64,000 nucleotides of DNA from Shimia sp040370365 (GTDB lineage Bacteria; Pseudomonadota; Alphaproteobacteria; Rhodobacterales; Rhodobacteraceae), in the NCBI RefSeq assembly GCF_040370365.1, contig NZ_BAABWQ010000003.1, positions 124,001 to 188,000 of the forward strand, read 5' to 3'. Positions 32,433 to 41,600 of this stretch are shown here, one piece after another. How positions within the stretch are numbered: position 1 is the first letter of the stretch; each line of letters starts with the position of its first letter. The translations under genes were made by a program, and so were the position numbers. The notes beneath the pieces were generated by a model. That model was not told where the DNA came from. It was given only the letters and a program-made list of their open reading frames with translations, and searched no databases.

Positions 32433-33089
32433 TCAATCTTGTGACAAAATGAAATCCGGCGAAGCACTGTTTTGCAAGACAAAGCGGGCATTTGGCAGGT
32501 CGTTGTTGTCCGCCTTAGCAATGGCCTGCGCCTGCGTGAAGTTCAAGTCTGTCCACCGCTTGAGCAGACGCTCGCGGATTGTGTCAAGGTCCACATCAAT
32601 CATTACGGTCATGGCAAAAAACGACCGTAACGTGTCCCATGGAGGTTGATCAACAAGAAGATAGTTGCCTTCCACCAGCAAGATTTTGGTGTGTTTGGTC
32701 ACGAGACGCGCGCTGGCGCGGGACAAGTCCAAGGTGCGGTCAAAAACCGGCAAGGCAATGTCTTCGCCGCCAAACGCAGTGCGCAAACGCTGAAGAACCA
32801 TGTGCAGAGCGGCCACGTCAAACGTGTCTGGGGCGCCTTTGTGAGCAGTGCGGCCCCTCTCTCTTAGCACCGCATTGTCAAAGTGAAACCCATCCATAGG
32901 AACGATGGCAGTGGACTCCGGCACCGTCGCATTCAGCATGTTTTGAAGTTGCTTGGCCACGGTTGATTTGCCGCTGCCCGGTGGGCCAACGATGGCCACC
33001 ATGAAGCGTGTGTCACAGGTTTGTCCCTGAATGTGTTGAATGAGCGCGCTCAGGGACAAATTTCTGGCGTCTTTGGACAGCGATTTCAC
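32433..33089 (-). CDS. P-loop sugar/nucleoside kinase (FrcK/uridine-kinase-like)
   Basis: A 218-residue kinase with a GTG start at 33089 preceded by ACGAGG. Walker A is VAIVGPPGSGKSTVAKQL near residue 33. VPMDGFHFDN is the substrate-site motif of uridine kinase/pantothenate kinase relatives, and ILLVEGNYLLVDQPPW contains the Walker B-like part. It ends the polyol operon, 18 bases beyond mtlK. Since sorbitol and mannitol oxidation yields fructose, phosphorylation of fructose is a reasonable guess, as proposed for rhizobial FrcK. In the Rhodobacter polyol operon this place is taken, as I recall, by an unrelated fructokinase. Confidence 0.75.
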   Translation of the reverse strand: MKSLSKDARNLSLSALIQHIQGQTCDTRFMVAIVGPPGSGKSTVAKQLQNMLNATVPESTAIVPMDGFHFDNAVLRERGRTAHKGAPDTFDVAALHMVLQRLRTAFGGEDIALPVFDRTLDLSRASARLVTKHTKILLVEGNYLLVDQPPWDTLRSFFAMTVMIDVDLDTIRERLLKRWTDLNFTQAQAIAKADNNDLPNARFVLQNSASPDFILSQD

Positions 33090-33107
33090 GGCCTCGTGCC
33101 CCCCAAA

Positions 33108-34595
33108 CTAGGCGATGTACGTTTTGAGAGCCGCTTGACAGCCTTCGCGCCAGATCATGTTTAACCAATGTTCAAAGGCGTCACTGAAGGCCGTGTTTTC
33201 TGACAGATACCCATATGTGCTGCGCATCTCCAGCCATGCTTTTGGGGTGGTTTTCGCCTGTGCAGCAACCTGTGTCAGCTGGTCCCAATTCGGATCATTT
33301 GGTGCAATATGAGAGCCGTCTTCGCGCGTGCCAAAACACATGCGCGCCCAAAGCGCCTCAACCAACGCAAGACCCTGGATCGGGCCATTTGCGCCCAACG
33401 CATCCTTAAGGATGGGCAAGACAAATCCCGGATGGCGGGACGTGCCATCAAAGGCCACACGGCGGGTTGTGTCGTGAATCTTTGAATTCGAAAAGCGTCG
33501 GGCGATCAATTCAAGATAGGATTCTGGAGACATGTCAGGCACAGGTGGCAAGTAAGGAAGGACTTCGTCGCTCTGAACCTTGTTGAAGAAAGCGGCAATG
33601 GTTGGTTGCGCCATGCAATCAGCAATCGTTGCGAGATTGAGTATCTCCCCCACGTTTGCCAGCATTTGGTGGCCTGCATTTAGGACACGGATTTTCATGC
33701 TTTCATAGGCGTGCACATTGTCCGTTATCGTGACACCGGCCTTTTCCCACGGGGGTCGGCCCGCACAAAAGGCGTCTTCCAACACCCACTGGCGGAAGTT
33801 TTCATGGGTGACGGGGGCGGCATCATTGATGCCAAGGTCATGCACAAAACCAAGTTCCGCCGCGCCCGTTGCCGGCACAATGCAATCCACCATCGCGTTG
33901 GGGAAGCTGGCGTTTTGATCAATCCACTCAGCCAGAGACGGATCAGATAGGCGCGCCAGACCGGTCACGGTGCGGTGCAGCACGTCACCATTGCCCTGCA
34001 AGTTGTCACAACTTTGACCAGTAAAGGCTGCTTGCCCCGCTACTCGCCTTGCATGGTAGGCCGCGACCATAGCACCAAATGCGGTTATGGGCCTGTCGGG
34101 GTGCGCCACATCATGGAGGATATCTGGATGGGTTACATCCAGTGTACCGGTTTCCGTTTGATAATACCCCCCTTCGGTCACCGTCAGAGAGACAATGCGA
34201 ATGCGTGGATCCATCATCGCGGCGATCAACGCACCGTTGTGTTCTTGCACTTCCACGAAGTCAATCATGGGGCCGACGACCTCAACCAGAGCGCTGTTTG
34301 GATCAAGTTCGACCAACGTGGTCAGGCAATCCTGTGCCAACAGGCGTGTGCGCATCGCAGCGTCGCCCGGCCGCACCCCCGCGCCGATAATGCCCCAATC
34401 CATTGCCAAGCCCTGCTGCATCAACTGATGCAGAAACCACGCCTGATGGGCACGATGGAAATTACCCAACCCGATGTGCAGAATACCGGGTGCTATTTTG
34501 CTGCGGTCGTAGCTGGGCGTTTTAACCTCGGCAGGGAGGTCATTCAGCGTCTGATTGCGCAGTAGTGTCGTAGGGATATCAAGAGGATCCGACAT
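33108..34595 (-). CDS. mtlK: mannitol dehydrogenase family polyol dehydrogenase
   Basis: A 495-residue long-chain dehydrogenase. The ATG at 34595 overlaps the SDR stop as TGATG and is preferred over an upstream TTG. The N-terminal Rossmann domain shows PGILHIGLGNFHRAHQAWFL. The catalytic segment SMKIRVLNAGHQMLAN carries the Lys-...-Asn-x-x-His set of the family. Mannitol dehydrogenases oxidise mannitol (and often arabitol) to fructose or xylulose with NAD. Fructuronate reductase is a close relative, but the operon of polyol transporter and SDR favours mannitol. Confidence 0.9.
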   Translation of the reverse strand: MSDPLDIPTTLLRNQTLNDLPAEVKTPSYDRSKIAPGILHIGLGNFHRAHQAWFLHQLMQQGLAMDWGIIGAGVRPGDAAMRTRLLAQDCLTTLVELDPNSALVEVVGPMIDFVEVQEHNGALIAAMMDPRIRIVSLTVTEGGYYQTETGTLDVTHPDILHDVAHPDRPITAFGAMVAAYHARRVAGQAAFTGQSCDNLQGNGDVLHRTVTGLARLSDPSLAEWIDQNASFPNAMVDCIVPATGAAELGFVHDLGINDAAPVTHENFRQWVLEDAFCAGRPPWEKAGVTITDNVHAYESMKIRVLNAGHQMLANVGEILNLATIADCMAQPTIAAFFNKVQSDEVLPYLPPVPDMSPESYLELIARRFSNSKIHDTTRRVAFDGTSRHPGFVLPILKDALGANGPIQGLALVEALWARMCFGTREDGSHIAPNDPNWDQLTQVAAQAKTTPKAWLEMRSTYGYLSENTAFSDAFEHWLNMIWREGCQAALKTYIA

Positions 34596-35365
34596 CAGCT
34601 CATCCAATTCCCACCGTCAACGTTATAGGTTTGTGCCACGATGTATGCGGCGTCCTCGCTGGCCAGAAATACCGCCATACCGGTGAGATCTTCCGCGGTG
34701 CCCATGCGGCCAAAAGGCACGGCCGCGCCAACCTCTTTTTTCTTTTGTCCTGAGGGCTTGCCCTCGTATTTGGCAAAAAACGCATCCACGCCATCCCAGT
34801 GATCCCCGTCAACCACGCCCGGGGCGATTGCGTTGACGTTGATGCCATGGCTGATCAAATTTAGGCCCGCGGATTGGGTCAGCGAGATCACGGCCGCTTT
34901 GCTGGCACAGTACACCCCAACAAGGCTTTCGCCGCGGCGTCCTGCTTGACTGGCCATGTTGATAATGTGGCCTTTGATCTCATTGTCGATCATGTGTTTG
35001 GCCACGGCTTGAAGCGTGAACAGCGTGCCCGCAACATTCACATCGAAAATGCGCGCGTAGTCCGCACGGGTGATCTCCGTGATCGGTGCGGCCGTGAACA
35101 GCGCCGCGTTATTGATCAGCACATCGATTTGCCCAAGGGCCGCAACGGTGGTGCTCACTCCGGCATCAATGCTTGCTTGACTGGTCACATCCATCTCAAC
35201 CGCAATGGCATTGCTGCCAAGTTTACGGGCCGCTGCTTCGGCCTTTGACCTATTGATGTCAGCGATAGCCACCTGTGCACCTTCGGCCAGAAAAGCTTTT
35301 GCAAAGGCCAATCCTATGCCCTGAGCGGCCCCCGTAATCAGTGCGGTTTTGCCGGATAGTCTCAT
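34595..35365 (-). CDS. smoS: short-chain sorbitol (L-iditol) dehydrogenase
   Basis: A 256-residue classical SDR. The cofactor motif is TALITGAAQGIGLAFAKAF (TGxxxGIG) at residues 8-26, the structural motif is NNAA, the catalytic Ser lies in INMASQAGRRGES, and the YxxxK is VYCASKAAVI. The C-terminus DGGNWMS is typical. In the polyol operon context it matches SmoS, which converts sorbitol to fructose and galactitol to tagatose. It overlaps smoK by ATGA. Confidence 0.9.
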   Translation of the reverse strand: MRLSGKTALITGAAQGIGLAFAKAFLAEGAQVAIADINRSKAEAAARKLGSNAIAVEMDVTSQASIDAGVSTTVAALGQIDVLINNAALFTAAPITEITRADYARIFDVNVAGTLFTLQAVAKHMIDNEIKGHIINMASQAGRRGESLVGVYCASKAAVISLTQSAGLNLISHGINVNAIAPGVVDGDHWDGVDAFFAKYEGKPSGQKKKEVGAAVPFGRMGTAEDLTGMAVFLASEDAAYIVAQTYNVDGGNWMS

Positions 35366-36369
35366 TGTGCGATCCGCAGTCCAGCATCGTCAAAGCGATG
35401 AATTTCTTGCGCACGAGGGGTCAGGTGAATGGTGTCGCCATGCTTAAGACTGACATCGCCAATTGCGCGGACAGTCAAAGTGTCAGCCAGCCCCGTGTTG
35501 TGGATATGAAAAAACGTGTCAGACCCCAAGTGTTCTGCAACGCCCACGGTGCCTTGCCACGTACCACCGCTTTCAACAACATCGATATGTTCTGGGCGCA
35601 CACCAATGGTATGTGCATTGTGTTTGGCGGCCTCTTCACCCGTTATGAGGTTCATTTTCGGCGATCCAATGAAACCAGCAACAAATGTATTGCGTGGGGT
35701 CCGGTAGAGTTCCAGCGGCGTGCCGACTTGTTCGATCACACCCGCATGCAGGACGACAATTTTGTCTGCCATGGTCATGGCTTCGACCTGATCATGGGTC
35801 ACATAGATCATCGTGGTCTCAAGCCGTTTGTGCAGCTCGCTGATTTCTAACCGCATCCCCACCCGCAGAGCGGCATCAAGGTTGGACAGGGGTTCATCAA
35901 ACAAGAAGGCAGCAGGTTCACGCACAATCGCACGTCCGATGGCAACCCGTTGGCGTTGACCACCAGACAGCTGGCCAGGGCGTCGATCGAGATAGTCTGT
36001 GAGGTTGAGAACCGATGCCGCACCTTCGACTTTTTTGTCGATCTCAGCCTGCTCCAACTTCGCCATTTTCAACGGGAAGGCAATATTTTTGCGCACGGAC
36101 ATATGTGGATAGAGCGCGTAGGACTGAAACACCATCGCGAGGCCGCGTTTGGCTGGCACCACGCCAGTGGCGTCTTGTCCATCGATCTCGATGTGACCAG
36201 TGGTGATGTCCTCCAAGCCGGCAATCAGCCGCAGCAACGTCGATTTACCACACCCTGAAGGGCCAACGAAAACCGTGAACTCTCCATCGTGAATCGTGAG
36301 GTCGAGGGGCGGGATCACCTGGGTGTTGCCGAAGCTTTTGGTGACCTGTTTGAGTTGAATTTGTCCCAT
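35362..36369 (-). CDS. smoK: polyol ABC transporter ATP-binding protein (MalK/UgpC type)
   Basis: A 335-residue CUT1-class ATPase. Walker A is GPSGCGKSTLLRLIAG (about 36-51), the signature is LSGGQRQRVAIGRAIV, and Walker B is AAFLFDEPLSNLDAALR. The C-terminal ~100 residues form the TOBE/OB regulatory domain (IGVRPEHIDVVESGG). It energises the SmoFG permease pair encoded upstream in the operon. Confidence 0.93.
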   Translation of the reverse strand: MGQIQLKQVTKSFGNTQVIPPLDLTIHDGEFTVFVGPSGCGKSTLLRLIAGLEDITTGHIEIDGQDATGVVPAKRGLAMVFQSYALYPHMSVRKNIAFPLKMAKLEQAEIDKKVEGAASVLNLTDYLDRRPGQLSGGQRQRVAIGRAIVREPAAFLFDEPLSNLDAALRVGMRLEISELHKRLETTMIYVTHDQVEAMTMADKIVVLHAGVIEQVGTPLELYRTPRNTFVAGFIGSPKMNLITGEEAAKHNAHTIGVRPEHIDVVESGGTWQGTVGVAEHLGSDTFFHIHNTGLADTLTVRAIGDVSLKHGDTIHLTPRAQEIHRFDDAGLRIAQ

Positions 36370-36381
36370 ATGTCAGCTTCC

Positions 36382-37212
36382 TTATTTCACCGCGCCAAAG
36401 GTCAGGCCGCGTACAAGTTGTTTTTGGCTGAACCAGCCAAGAATGAGGATTGGGGCGATGGCCATAGTCGAGGCCGCGCTAAGTTTGGCAAAGAACAGGC
36501 CTTCAGGGCTGGAGTAGCTTGCGATAAAGGCCGTCAGTGGGGCCGCGTTCGCCGCTGTCAGGTTCAGCGTCCAGAAGGCTTCGTTCCAAGCGAGAATGAA
36601 GTTCAACAGAAGCGTAGAGGCAATGCCCGGAACGGCCATCGGGGTCAGCACATAAAGCAGTTCTTCCTTCAGTGTTGCACCATCCATCCGCGCGGCTTCC
36701 AATATTTCGCCCGGAATTTCTTTGAAGTAGGTGTAGAGCATCCAGACAATGATCGGCAGGTTGATCAGCATCAGCACAATCATCAGGCCACCACGTGTAT
36801 CCAAAAGGTTGAACTCTACAAAGATCAACGAGATCGGGTATAGAACACCCACAGCTGGAAGCATCTTGGTGGAGAGCATCCACAACAGGATGTCTTTGGT
36901 TCGAGTGGACGGCACAAAGGCCATGGACCAAGCCGCAGGAATGGCGATGAAAATGCCAAGTATTGTAGAGCCCCCTGCTATGATCACCGAATTCCAGAGG
37001 AATTTCATGTAGTCAGAGCGTTCCTGAACGACCGCGTAGTTCTCCAAGGTCCAATTAAACGCAAAGAACAGAGGGGGGTCATTGATCGCCTGAGCTTCGG
37101 TTTTGAAGCTGGTAAGAATGGTCCAATAAATTGGAAAGAAGATGATCAAACCTATGGTCCAAGCGGCGGCTGTGGTGAGTATTTTGCGCTGTGTGGTCAC
37201 GTTGCGTGCCAT
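36382..37212 (-). CDS. smoG: polyol ABC transporter permease (second)
   Basis: A 276-residue MalG-type permease with six hydrophobic segments. The EAA motif is EIPGEILEAARMDGATLKEE, and ALNWTLENY (read here as FAFNWTLENYAVV) precedes the second segment. The spacing of 12 bases to both neighbours fits a single transcript. Confidence 0.92.
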   Translation of the reverse strand: MARNVTTQRKILTTAAAWTIGLIIFFPIYWTILTSFKTEAQAINDPPLFFAFNWTLENYAVVQERSDYMKFLWNSVIIAGGSTILGIFIAIPAAWSMAFVPSTRTKDILLWMLSTKMLPAVGVLYPISLIFVEFNLLDTRGGLMIVLMLINLPIIVWMLYTYFKEIPGEILEAARMDGATLKEELLYVLTPMAVPGIASTLLLNFILAWNEAFWTLNLTAANAAPLTAFIASYSSPEGLFFAKLSAASTMAIAPILILGWFSQKQLVRGLTFGAVK

Positions 37213-37224
37213 ATCTCAGCCTCC

Positions 37225-38103
37225 TTATGCGTCCAGGTTTTTGCCGACGATGCGCATCAGGAAGATGGCAACGATGTTGGCGAGAATGATGGCGTAAACA
37301 CCGCCTGCTGATCCAAGCCCGATATTCTGGCTGTCAATGACCCGCTGGAAAATCAGGTAGGTCAATGTCCGGGTGCCAAATGCACCGCCTGTGGTCACAA
37401 ATATCTCGGCAAAGATCGACAACAAGAAGATCGTCTGGATCAAGATCACGATGGTTATGGCGCGCGCCAGATGTGGCAGCACAATGTGCCAGAAGCGCTT
37501 CAAAGACGGGGCACCATCCATTTCAGCGGCTTCAAGTTGCTCGCTGTCCAGAGATTGAATGGCGGTCAGCAGGATCAAGGTTGCAAACGGCAGCCATTGC
37601 CAGGACACAATCATGATAATCGAGCTCAGCGAGGCGTCTTGCAGCCAGGCGACAGGCTCAGCCCCAAAGAAGCGCCACAGATGGGCAAAAATACCGTTGA
37701 TCGGGTCCATCAACATGTTCTTCCAAACCAGCGCTGAAACTGTTGGCATCACAAAGAACGGTGCGATCACCAGTATGCGGACAACCCCCTGCCCCCACAT
37801 CGGTTGATCCAACAACATCGCCAACAAGATGCCAAAGACAATGGTAATCACCAGCACACCGCCCACCATCACAAGAGTGGTTTGGACCGCAGGCCAGAAA
37901 GAACTGGAGGAAATGAACCGGCTGTAGTTTGCGAAGCCGACCCAATCTAGTCCTCTTTGGATACTGTCGCCACGCAGCGGCAGGTACTTTGTAAATGAGA
38001 ACCACAAAGTCATGATGAGGGGCACGAGCATCCACCCCAAAAGCAGAACCACGGCGGGTGCCATCATCATGCGGGCTGCGGATCTTGACGCTTTGGTGGA
38101 CAT
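37225..38103 (-). CDS. smoF: polyol ABC transporter permease (first)
   Basis: A 292-residue MalF-type permease. The frame is open to 38151, but ATG 38103 follows a strong AGGAGAGG ribosome site. Six hydrophobic segments are present, and the EAA-type loop reads LDSEQLEAAEMDGAPSLKRF. It is the first membrane gene after the binding protein, separated from it by about 107 bases. Confidence 0.92.
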   Translation of the reverse strand: MSTKASRSAARMMMAPAVVLLLGWMLVPLIMTLWFSFTKYLPLRGDSIQRGLDWVGFANYSRFISSSSFWPAVQTTLVMVGGVLVITIVFGILLAMLLDQPMWGQGVVRILVIAPFFVMPTVSALVWKNMLMDPINGIFAHLWRFFGAEPVAWLQDASLSSIIMIVSWQWLPFATLILLTAIQSLDSEQLEAAEMDGAPSLKRFWHIVLPHLARAITIVILIQTIFLLSIFAEIFVTTGGAFGTRTLTYLIFQRVIDSQNIGLGSAGGVYAIILANIVAIFLMRIVGKNLDA

Positions 38104-38195
38104 TGGATGCACCTCTCCTGTTGGCGTAACGAACGGCTTGGATCGTAACAAAGATGTGGGAAAAGTCAGGGGTCAGGAGACAGCGCACGGGCTGC

Positions 38196-38210
38196 CTCCC
38201 GACAGGGGAG
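38196..38210 (-). terminator. small hairpin directly after the polyol binding-protein gene
   Basis: CTCCC pairs with GGGAG (5-bp stem, 5-base loop) immediately after the smoE stop on the minus strand. It is the weakest of the five hairpins following SBP genes in this window, and could be chance. Confidence 0.4.
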
Positions 38211-39527
38211 TTAGCGGTAGCCCGCAGCTTCCATCGCCTCGTTGGTGATTGCCTGAGCCTTCTCAAGCGCCTCTGCAATGGACTGTTGCCCAGCATAAGC
38301 GGCCGAGAACTCTTGGCTGACTTCCGTTGCGATGCCGGCGAACTCTGGAATGGCTGCGAACTGAACGCCAACGTATGGGCTTGGTTCAACAGTAGAGTCG
38401 TTCGGGTTTGCAGACAGGATCGAGTCCAGCGTCATCTGAGCAAATGGAACCGCTTGGTAGTTCGGGTTCTCATACAGCGACGTACGTGCGCCTGGAGGCA
38501 CGTTGGCCCAGCCTTCGTTTGCAGCAACCAGCTCGATGTAGTCTTTGGAGGTTGCCCACTCGATGAATTGCTTGGCTTCTGCTTCCTGCTGTGTGCCGGC
38601 AGGGATCGCGAGCGCCCAAGCCCATAGCCAGTTGGAGCGTTTGCCCATACCGGTGTCAGGTGCCAGTGCAAATCCAACACTGTCCGCTACAGTGGAGTCG
38701 TTGGGGTTGGTCACAAAGCTTGCCGCAACAGTGGCGTCAATCCACATGCCGCATTTGCCTTGCTGGAACAGCGACAGGTTTTCGTTGAACCCGTTTGTCG
38801 CATAACCGGTTGGGCCAGACGCATCCATCATGTCTTTGTAGAAATTGAGCGTGTTGGCCCAAGCTTCTGTGTCAAACTGAGCGTTCCAGTCCATGTCAAA
38901 CCAACGAGCGCCAAAGGAATTGGACATCGCGGTGATAAACGCACCACCTTCGCCCCAACCCGCTTTGCCGCGCAGGCAAATACCGTTGATTTCGTTATCA
39001 CGATCCGTCATCGCTGCGGCTGCTTGTGCGATGAACTCCCATGTTGGTGCCGCAGGCATTTCCATGCCAGCCTTCTCCATCAGATCAGAACGATACATGA
39101 TCATGGAGCTTTCGCCATAAAACGGTGCGGCATACAGCGTACCGTCATGAGACAAGCCACCTGACATCGCAGGAAGAATGTCATCCACGTCATATTCCGC
39201 GGAGAGATCATCCAGCGCAACCAGCCAGCCGTTTGCACCCCAGATTGGGGTTTCGTACATGCCGATGGTCATAATGTCGAATGCGCCGCCTTTGGTGGTG
39301 ATGTCGGTGGTCACACGCTGGCGCAGAACGTTTTCTTCGAGTGTCACCCACTCGACGGCAACGCCAGTAGCTTCAGTAAAGGTGTCAGTGTAGCCTTGCA
39401 TGCGGATCATGTCGCCGTTGTTCACGGTGGCGATGGTGATCGTTTTGGAATGGCCGTCTGCGAAGGCGCCGCCCGCTGTAATCAGCGATAGCGCGGTCGC
39501 AGCACAAAGAGTGCTCTTAAAAGACAT
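38211..39527 (-). CDS. smoE: polyol (sorbitol/mannitol) ABC transporter substrate-binding protein
   Basis: A 438-residue periplasmic protein with a signal peptide ending GGAFA before DGHSKTITI. Length and fold features (family 1 SBP: ATGVAVEWVTLEENVLRQRV, FQQGKCGMWIDATVAASFV, PNDSTVADSVGFALAPDTGM) match the sorbitol/mannitol-binding SmoE group. It is the promoter-proximal gene of the operon smoEFGKS-mtlK-kinase and lies just downstream of the 26-bp operator. Confidence 0.92.
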   Translation of the reverse strand: MSFKSTLCAATALSLITAGGAFADGHSKTITIATVNNGDMIRMQGYTDTFTEATGVAVEWVTLEENVLRQRVTTDITTKGGAFDIMTIGMYETPIWGANGWLVALDDLSAEYDVDDILPAMSGGLSHDGTLYAAPFYGESSMIMYRSDLMEKAGMEMPAAPTWEFIAQAAAAMTDRDNEINGICLRGKAGWGEGGAFITAMSNSFGARWFDMDWNAQFDTEAWANTLNFYKDMMDASGPTGYATNGFNENLSLFQQGKCGMWIDATVAASFVTNPNDSTVADSVGFALAPDTGMGKRSNWLWAWALAIPAGTQQEAEAKQFIEWATSKDYIELVAANEGWANVPPGARTSLYENPNYQAVPFAQMTLDSILSANPNDSTVEPSPYVGVQFAAIPEFAGIATEVSQEFSAAYAGQQSIAEALEKAQAITNEAMEAAGYR

Positions 39528-39588
39528 CCGGTATCCTCCCTATTGGATGTGGAGTTAAAGCTACCCTTAAGCACTACGCGGCGTCAAT

Positions 39589-39614
39589 ATAAATTTTACG
39601 CGCGTAAATTTTAT
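39589..39614 (-). promoter_or_regulatory. 26-bp LacI-type operator of the polyol operon
   Basis: A palindrome centred on CGCG with perfect core TTTACGCGCGTAAA. It extends to 13-base half-sites with a single mismatch pair. It lies 62 bp upstream of the smoE start and 5 bp before the stop of the LacI-family gene encoded just upstream, which is its likely binder. Confidence 0.85.
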
Positions 39615-39618
39615 GCCG

Positions 39619-40644
39619 CTACGCAGAATCCCTCAAAATCAAGCGCCCTTCCAAACGTGTGCTTTTCCATGGGGTTACCTGCCCCTCGATGGCAGCAAAA
39701 AGCGCGTCAGCGGCGGTCTGGGAAACCGCGTCGTAGTCATGTGAAATGGTTGTGAGAGGGGGGCAAGTGTACCGAGAATGGGGATGACCATCCTGTCCGG
39801 CCACTCGAATCGCACAGTCGGAGCCTCGTCCCACATGCACGCCCTTTTCATAACACGCCGTCAGCAATCCTATCGCCAAACGGTCGTTGCTGCACAGGAT
39901 GGTGTTGGTGGAAAACCACCCTTTGTCAAAAGCCTCATGACCGCCAAGGCGGCCAATCTCTTCAAAGCTCCACCCTTCCCCCTCAACCGACACCACAACC
40001 GGCTCGTGCCCGAAACGCTCCATCGCAGCGATATAGGCCTGACGACGCCGATGTGCGTTTGGGTTGGCGGGAGTTTTCATCTCATAAAAACAAGGTGGCT
40101 CGCCCGTTCGGCACAAATAGTCGGTGATATGCGTTGTAAACTGCACGTTATCGGACCCGACAAAAGCCAGACCAATTTCTTCAACGCTGCTGTCAAAGAT
40201 CAGCGTAGGTACATCCTTGCAAAAGGTTTCTAGGGCGTGCGGATCAGATGCCCGCCCCAAAGGTGCAAGCAAGACACCTGCGGGTTTGAGCGAGCGCAGC
40301 GTATCCAGCACTTCCGTTTCCAACGCCGCATCGCCGTGCGAGCTGAACAATGTGGGCCGATAGCCCGCCGCAAGACAGCGTTGTTCCAGATTGCGCGCAA
40401 TCTCTGCAAAATAAGGATCTGACAGAAGCGGCACCACAATACCGACATTTTTGGTCAGCTTCCGGTTTTGGTTCATCGCATAGATGTTTGGGCGATAGTC
40501 ATATTGCTCCAGCGCCGCCTCGATTTTTGAGCGAGTACTGTCTCTGACGCTGCTGGGATCGTTGAAGAACTTCGACAGGGTTGGTCGAGATATGCCGCTG
40601 ATGCGCGCAAACTCTTCCATGTTCTTTATTTTATCGCCCGCCAT
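39619..40644 (-). CDS. LacI-family regulator of the polyol operon
   Basis: A 341-residue repressor starting at ATG 40644 (GGAGCG upstream); the longer frame to 40701 has no support. The N-terminal LacI HTH reads NMEEFARISGISRPTLSKFF followed by the hinge region (ALEQYDYRPNIYAMN). A periplasmic-binding-fold effector domain fills the rest (VVPLLSDPYFAEIARNLEQR; TILCSNDRLAIGLLTACYEK). It is encoded directly upstream of and co-directional with smoE, with the palindrome in between. A polyol inducer is inferred. Confidence 0.92.
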   Translation of the reverse strand: MAGDKIKNMEEFARISGISRPTLSKFFNDPSSVRDSTRSKIEAALEQYDYRPNIYAMNQNRKLTKNVGIVVPLLSDPYFAEIARNLEQRCLAAGYRPTLFSSHGDAALETEVLDTLRSLKPAGVLLAPLGRASDPHALETFCKDVPTLIFDSSVEEIGLAFVGSDNVQFTTHITDYLCRTGEPPCFYEMKTPANPNAHRRRQAYIAAMERFGHEPVVVSVEGEGWSFEEIGRLGGHEAFDKGWFSTNTILCSNDRLAIGLLTACYEKGVHVGRGSDCAIRVAGQDGHPHSRYTCPPLTTISHDYDAVSQTAADALFAAIEGQVTPWKSTRLEGRLILRDSA

Positions 40645-40769
40645 GTTTGAACGCTCCGCAAAGTTTGTACTACAAAATACAAATATTTGCATGTTGCACA
40701 AACGAATTAGCGCGCGACAACTTTAGGTCTTTATGTCACCGCTCAACACACGTCAAAAAAGAGAGTTTG

Positions 40770-41600
40770 TCAGACCGACTTGAAGGCGCGCAGAACGCGG
40801 CGGGCGGCGGCCACAACCGGATCATGAGTCTCTTTTAGAATCTGAACACGATCAAACCGATCCGGATCGGCAGCTGCTGCCTCTTTCAACGCTTGGCCAA
40901 ATGCCATGCGCAGTTCCGTGCCAATGTTAAATTTGCAAATACTAGACCCGCGCGCCAGCGCTTCGCGCTGTGCCACCGGCACCCCAGATCCACCGTGGAT
41001 GACCAAGGGCACCTCTGTGATAGCCTCAATCGCACGGATACGCACTTCGTCTAATCCACCTTCTTTGTCTTGTTGCAGGTGCACGTTGCCCACCGATATC
41101 GCCATAGCATCAACGCCTGTTTCTTTCGCGAACTGCGCAGCTTCATCCGGGTCAGTGCCCGCCGAGTTTGCGCCGCCCGAATAGCCAACAAAGCCAATCT
41201 CACCTTCGCAAGACACGCCAGCGGCATGGGCCATCTGCGCAATCTCGGCTGTCTCGTCGATGTTCTGGGCCAAAGCTTTCTGAGAACCATCAAACATCAC
41301 CGAGGTGAAGCCGCTTTCTATTGCAATTTTGCAGTCCTGAAGAGTGTATCCATGATCAAGATGCGCCACGACGGGAACGGAGGCGTTTTCCGCCAGATAG
41401 GTGAACATCTTACCCAGCACCGGCAAAGGTGTATGTTCGCGACACGATGGCCCAGCCTGCAAGATCACGGGCACATTCTCAGCTTCTGCTGCGGCCACGT
41501 AGGCCCGCATGTCCTCCCAACCAAGTGTCACGAGGCCGGCCACTGCGTAGCCTCGCTTCAGCGCAGGCTGAAGCACGTCAGATAATGTCACAAGGGTCAT
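40770..41600 (-). CDS. iolJ: class II aldolase of inositol catabolism (IolJ-like)
   Basis: A 276-residue class II fructose-bisphosphate-aldolase-family enzyme. Zinc-site sequences are VVAHLDHGYTLQDCKIA (His and Asp), SVMFDGSQKAL, and PLVIHGGSGVP (His plus phosphate loop), with GEIGFVGYSGG in between. In the iol operon the expected reaction is cleavage of 6-phospho-5-dehydro-2-deoxygluconate to DHAP and malonate semialdehyde. The start overlaps the iolB stop by ATGA. A role as plain FBP/tagatose aldolase is possible but less likely in this context. Confidence 0.85.
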   Translation of the reverse strand: MTLVTLSDVLQPALKRGYAVAGLVTLGWEDMRAYVAAAEAENVPVILQAGPSCREHTPLPVLGKMFTYLAENASVPVVAHLDHGYTLQDCKIAIESGFTSVMFDGSQKALAQNIDETAEIAQMAHAAGVSCEGEIGFVGYSGGANSAGTDPDEAAQFAKETGVDAMAISVGNVHLQQDKEGGLDEVRIRAIEAITEVPLVIHGGSGVPVAQREALARGSSICKFNIGTELRMAFGQALKEAAAADPDRFDRVQILKETHDPVVAAARRVLRAFKSV

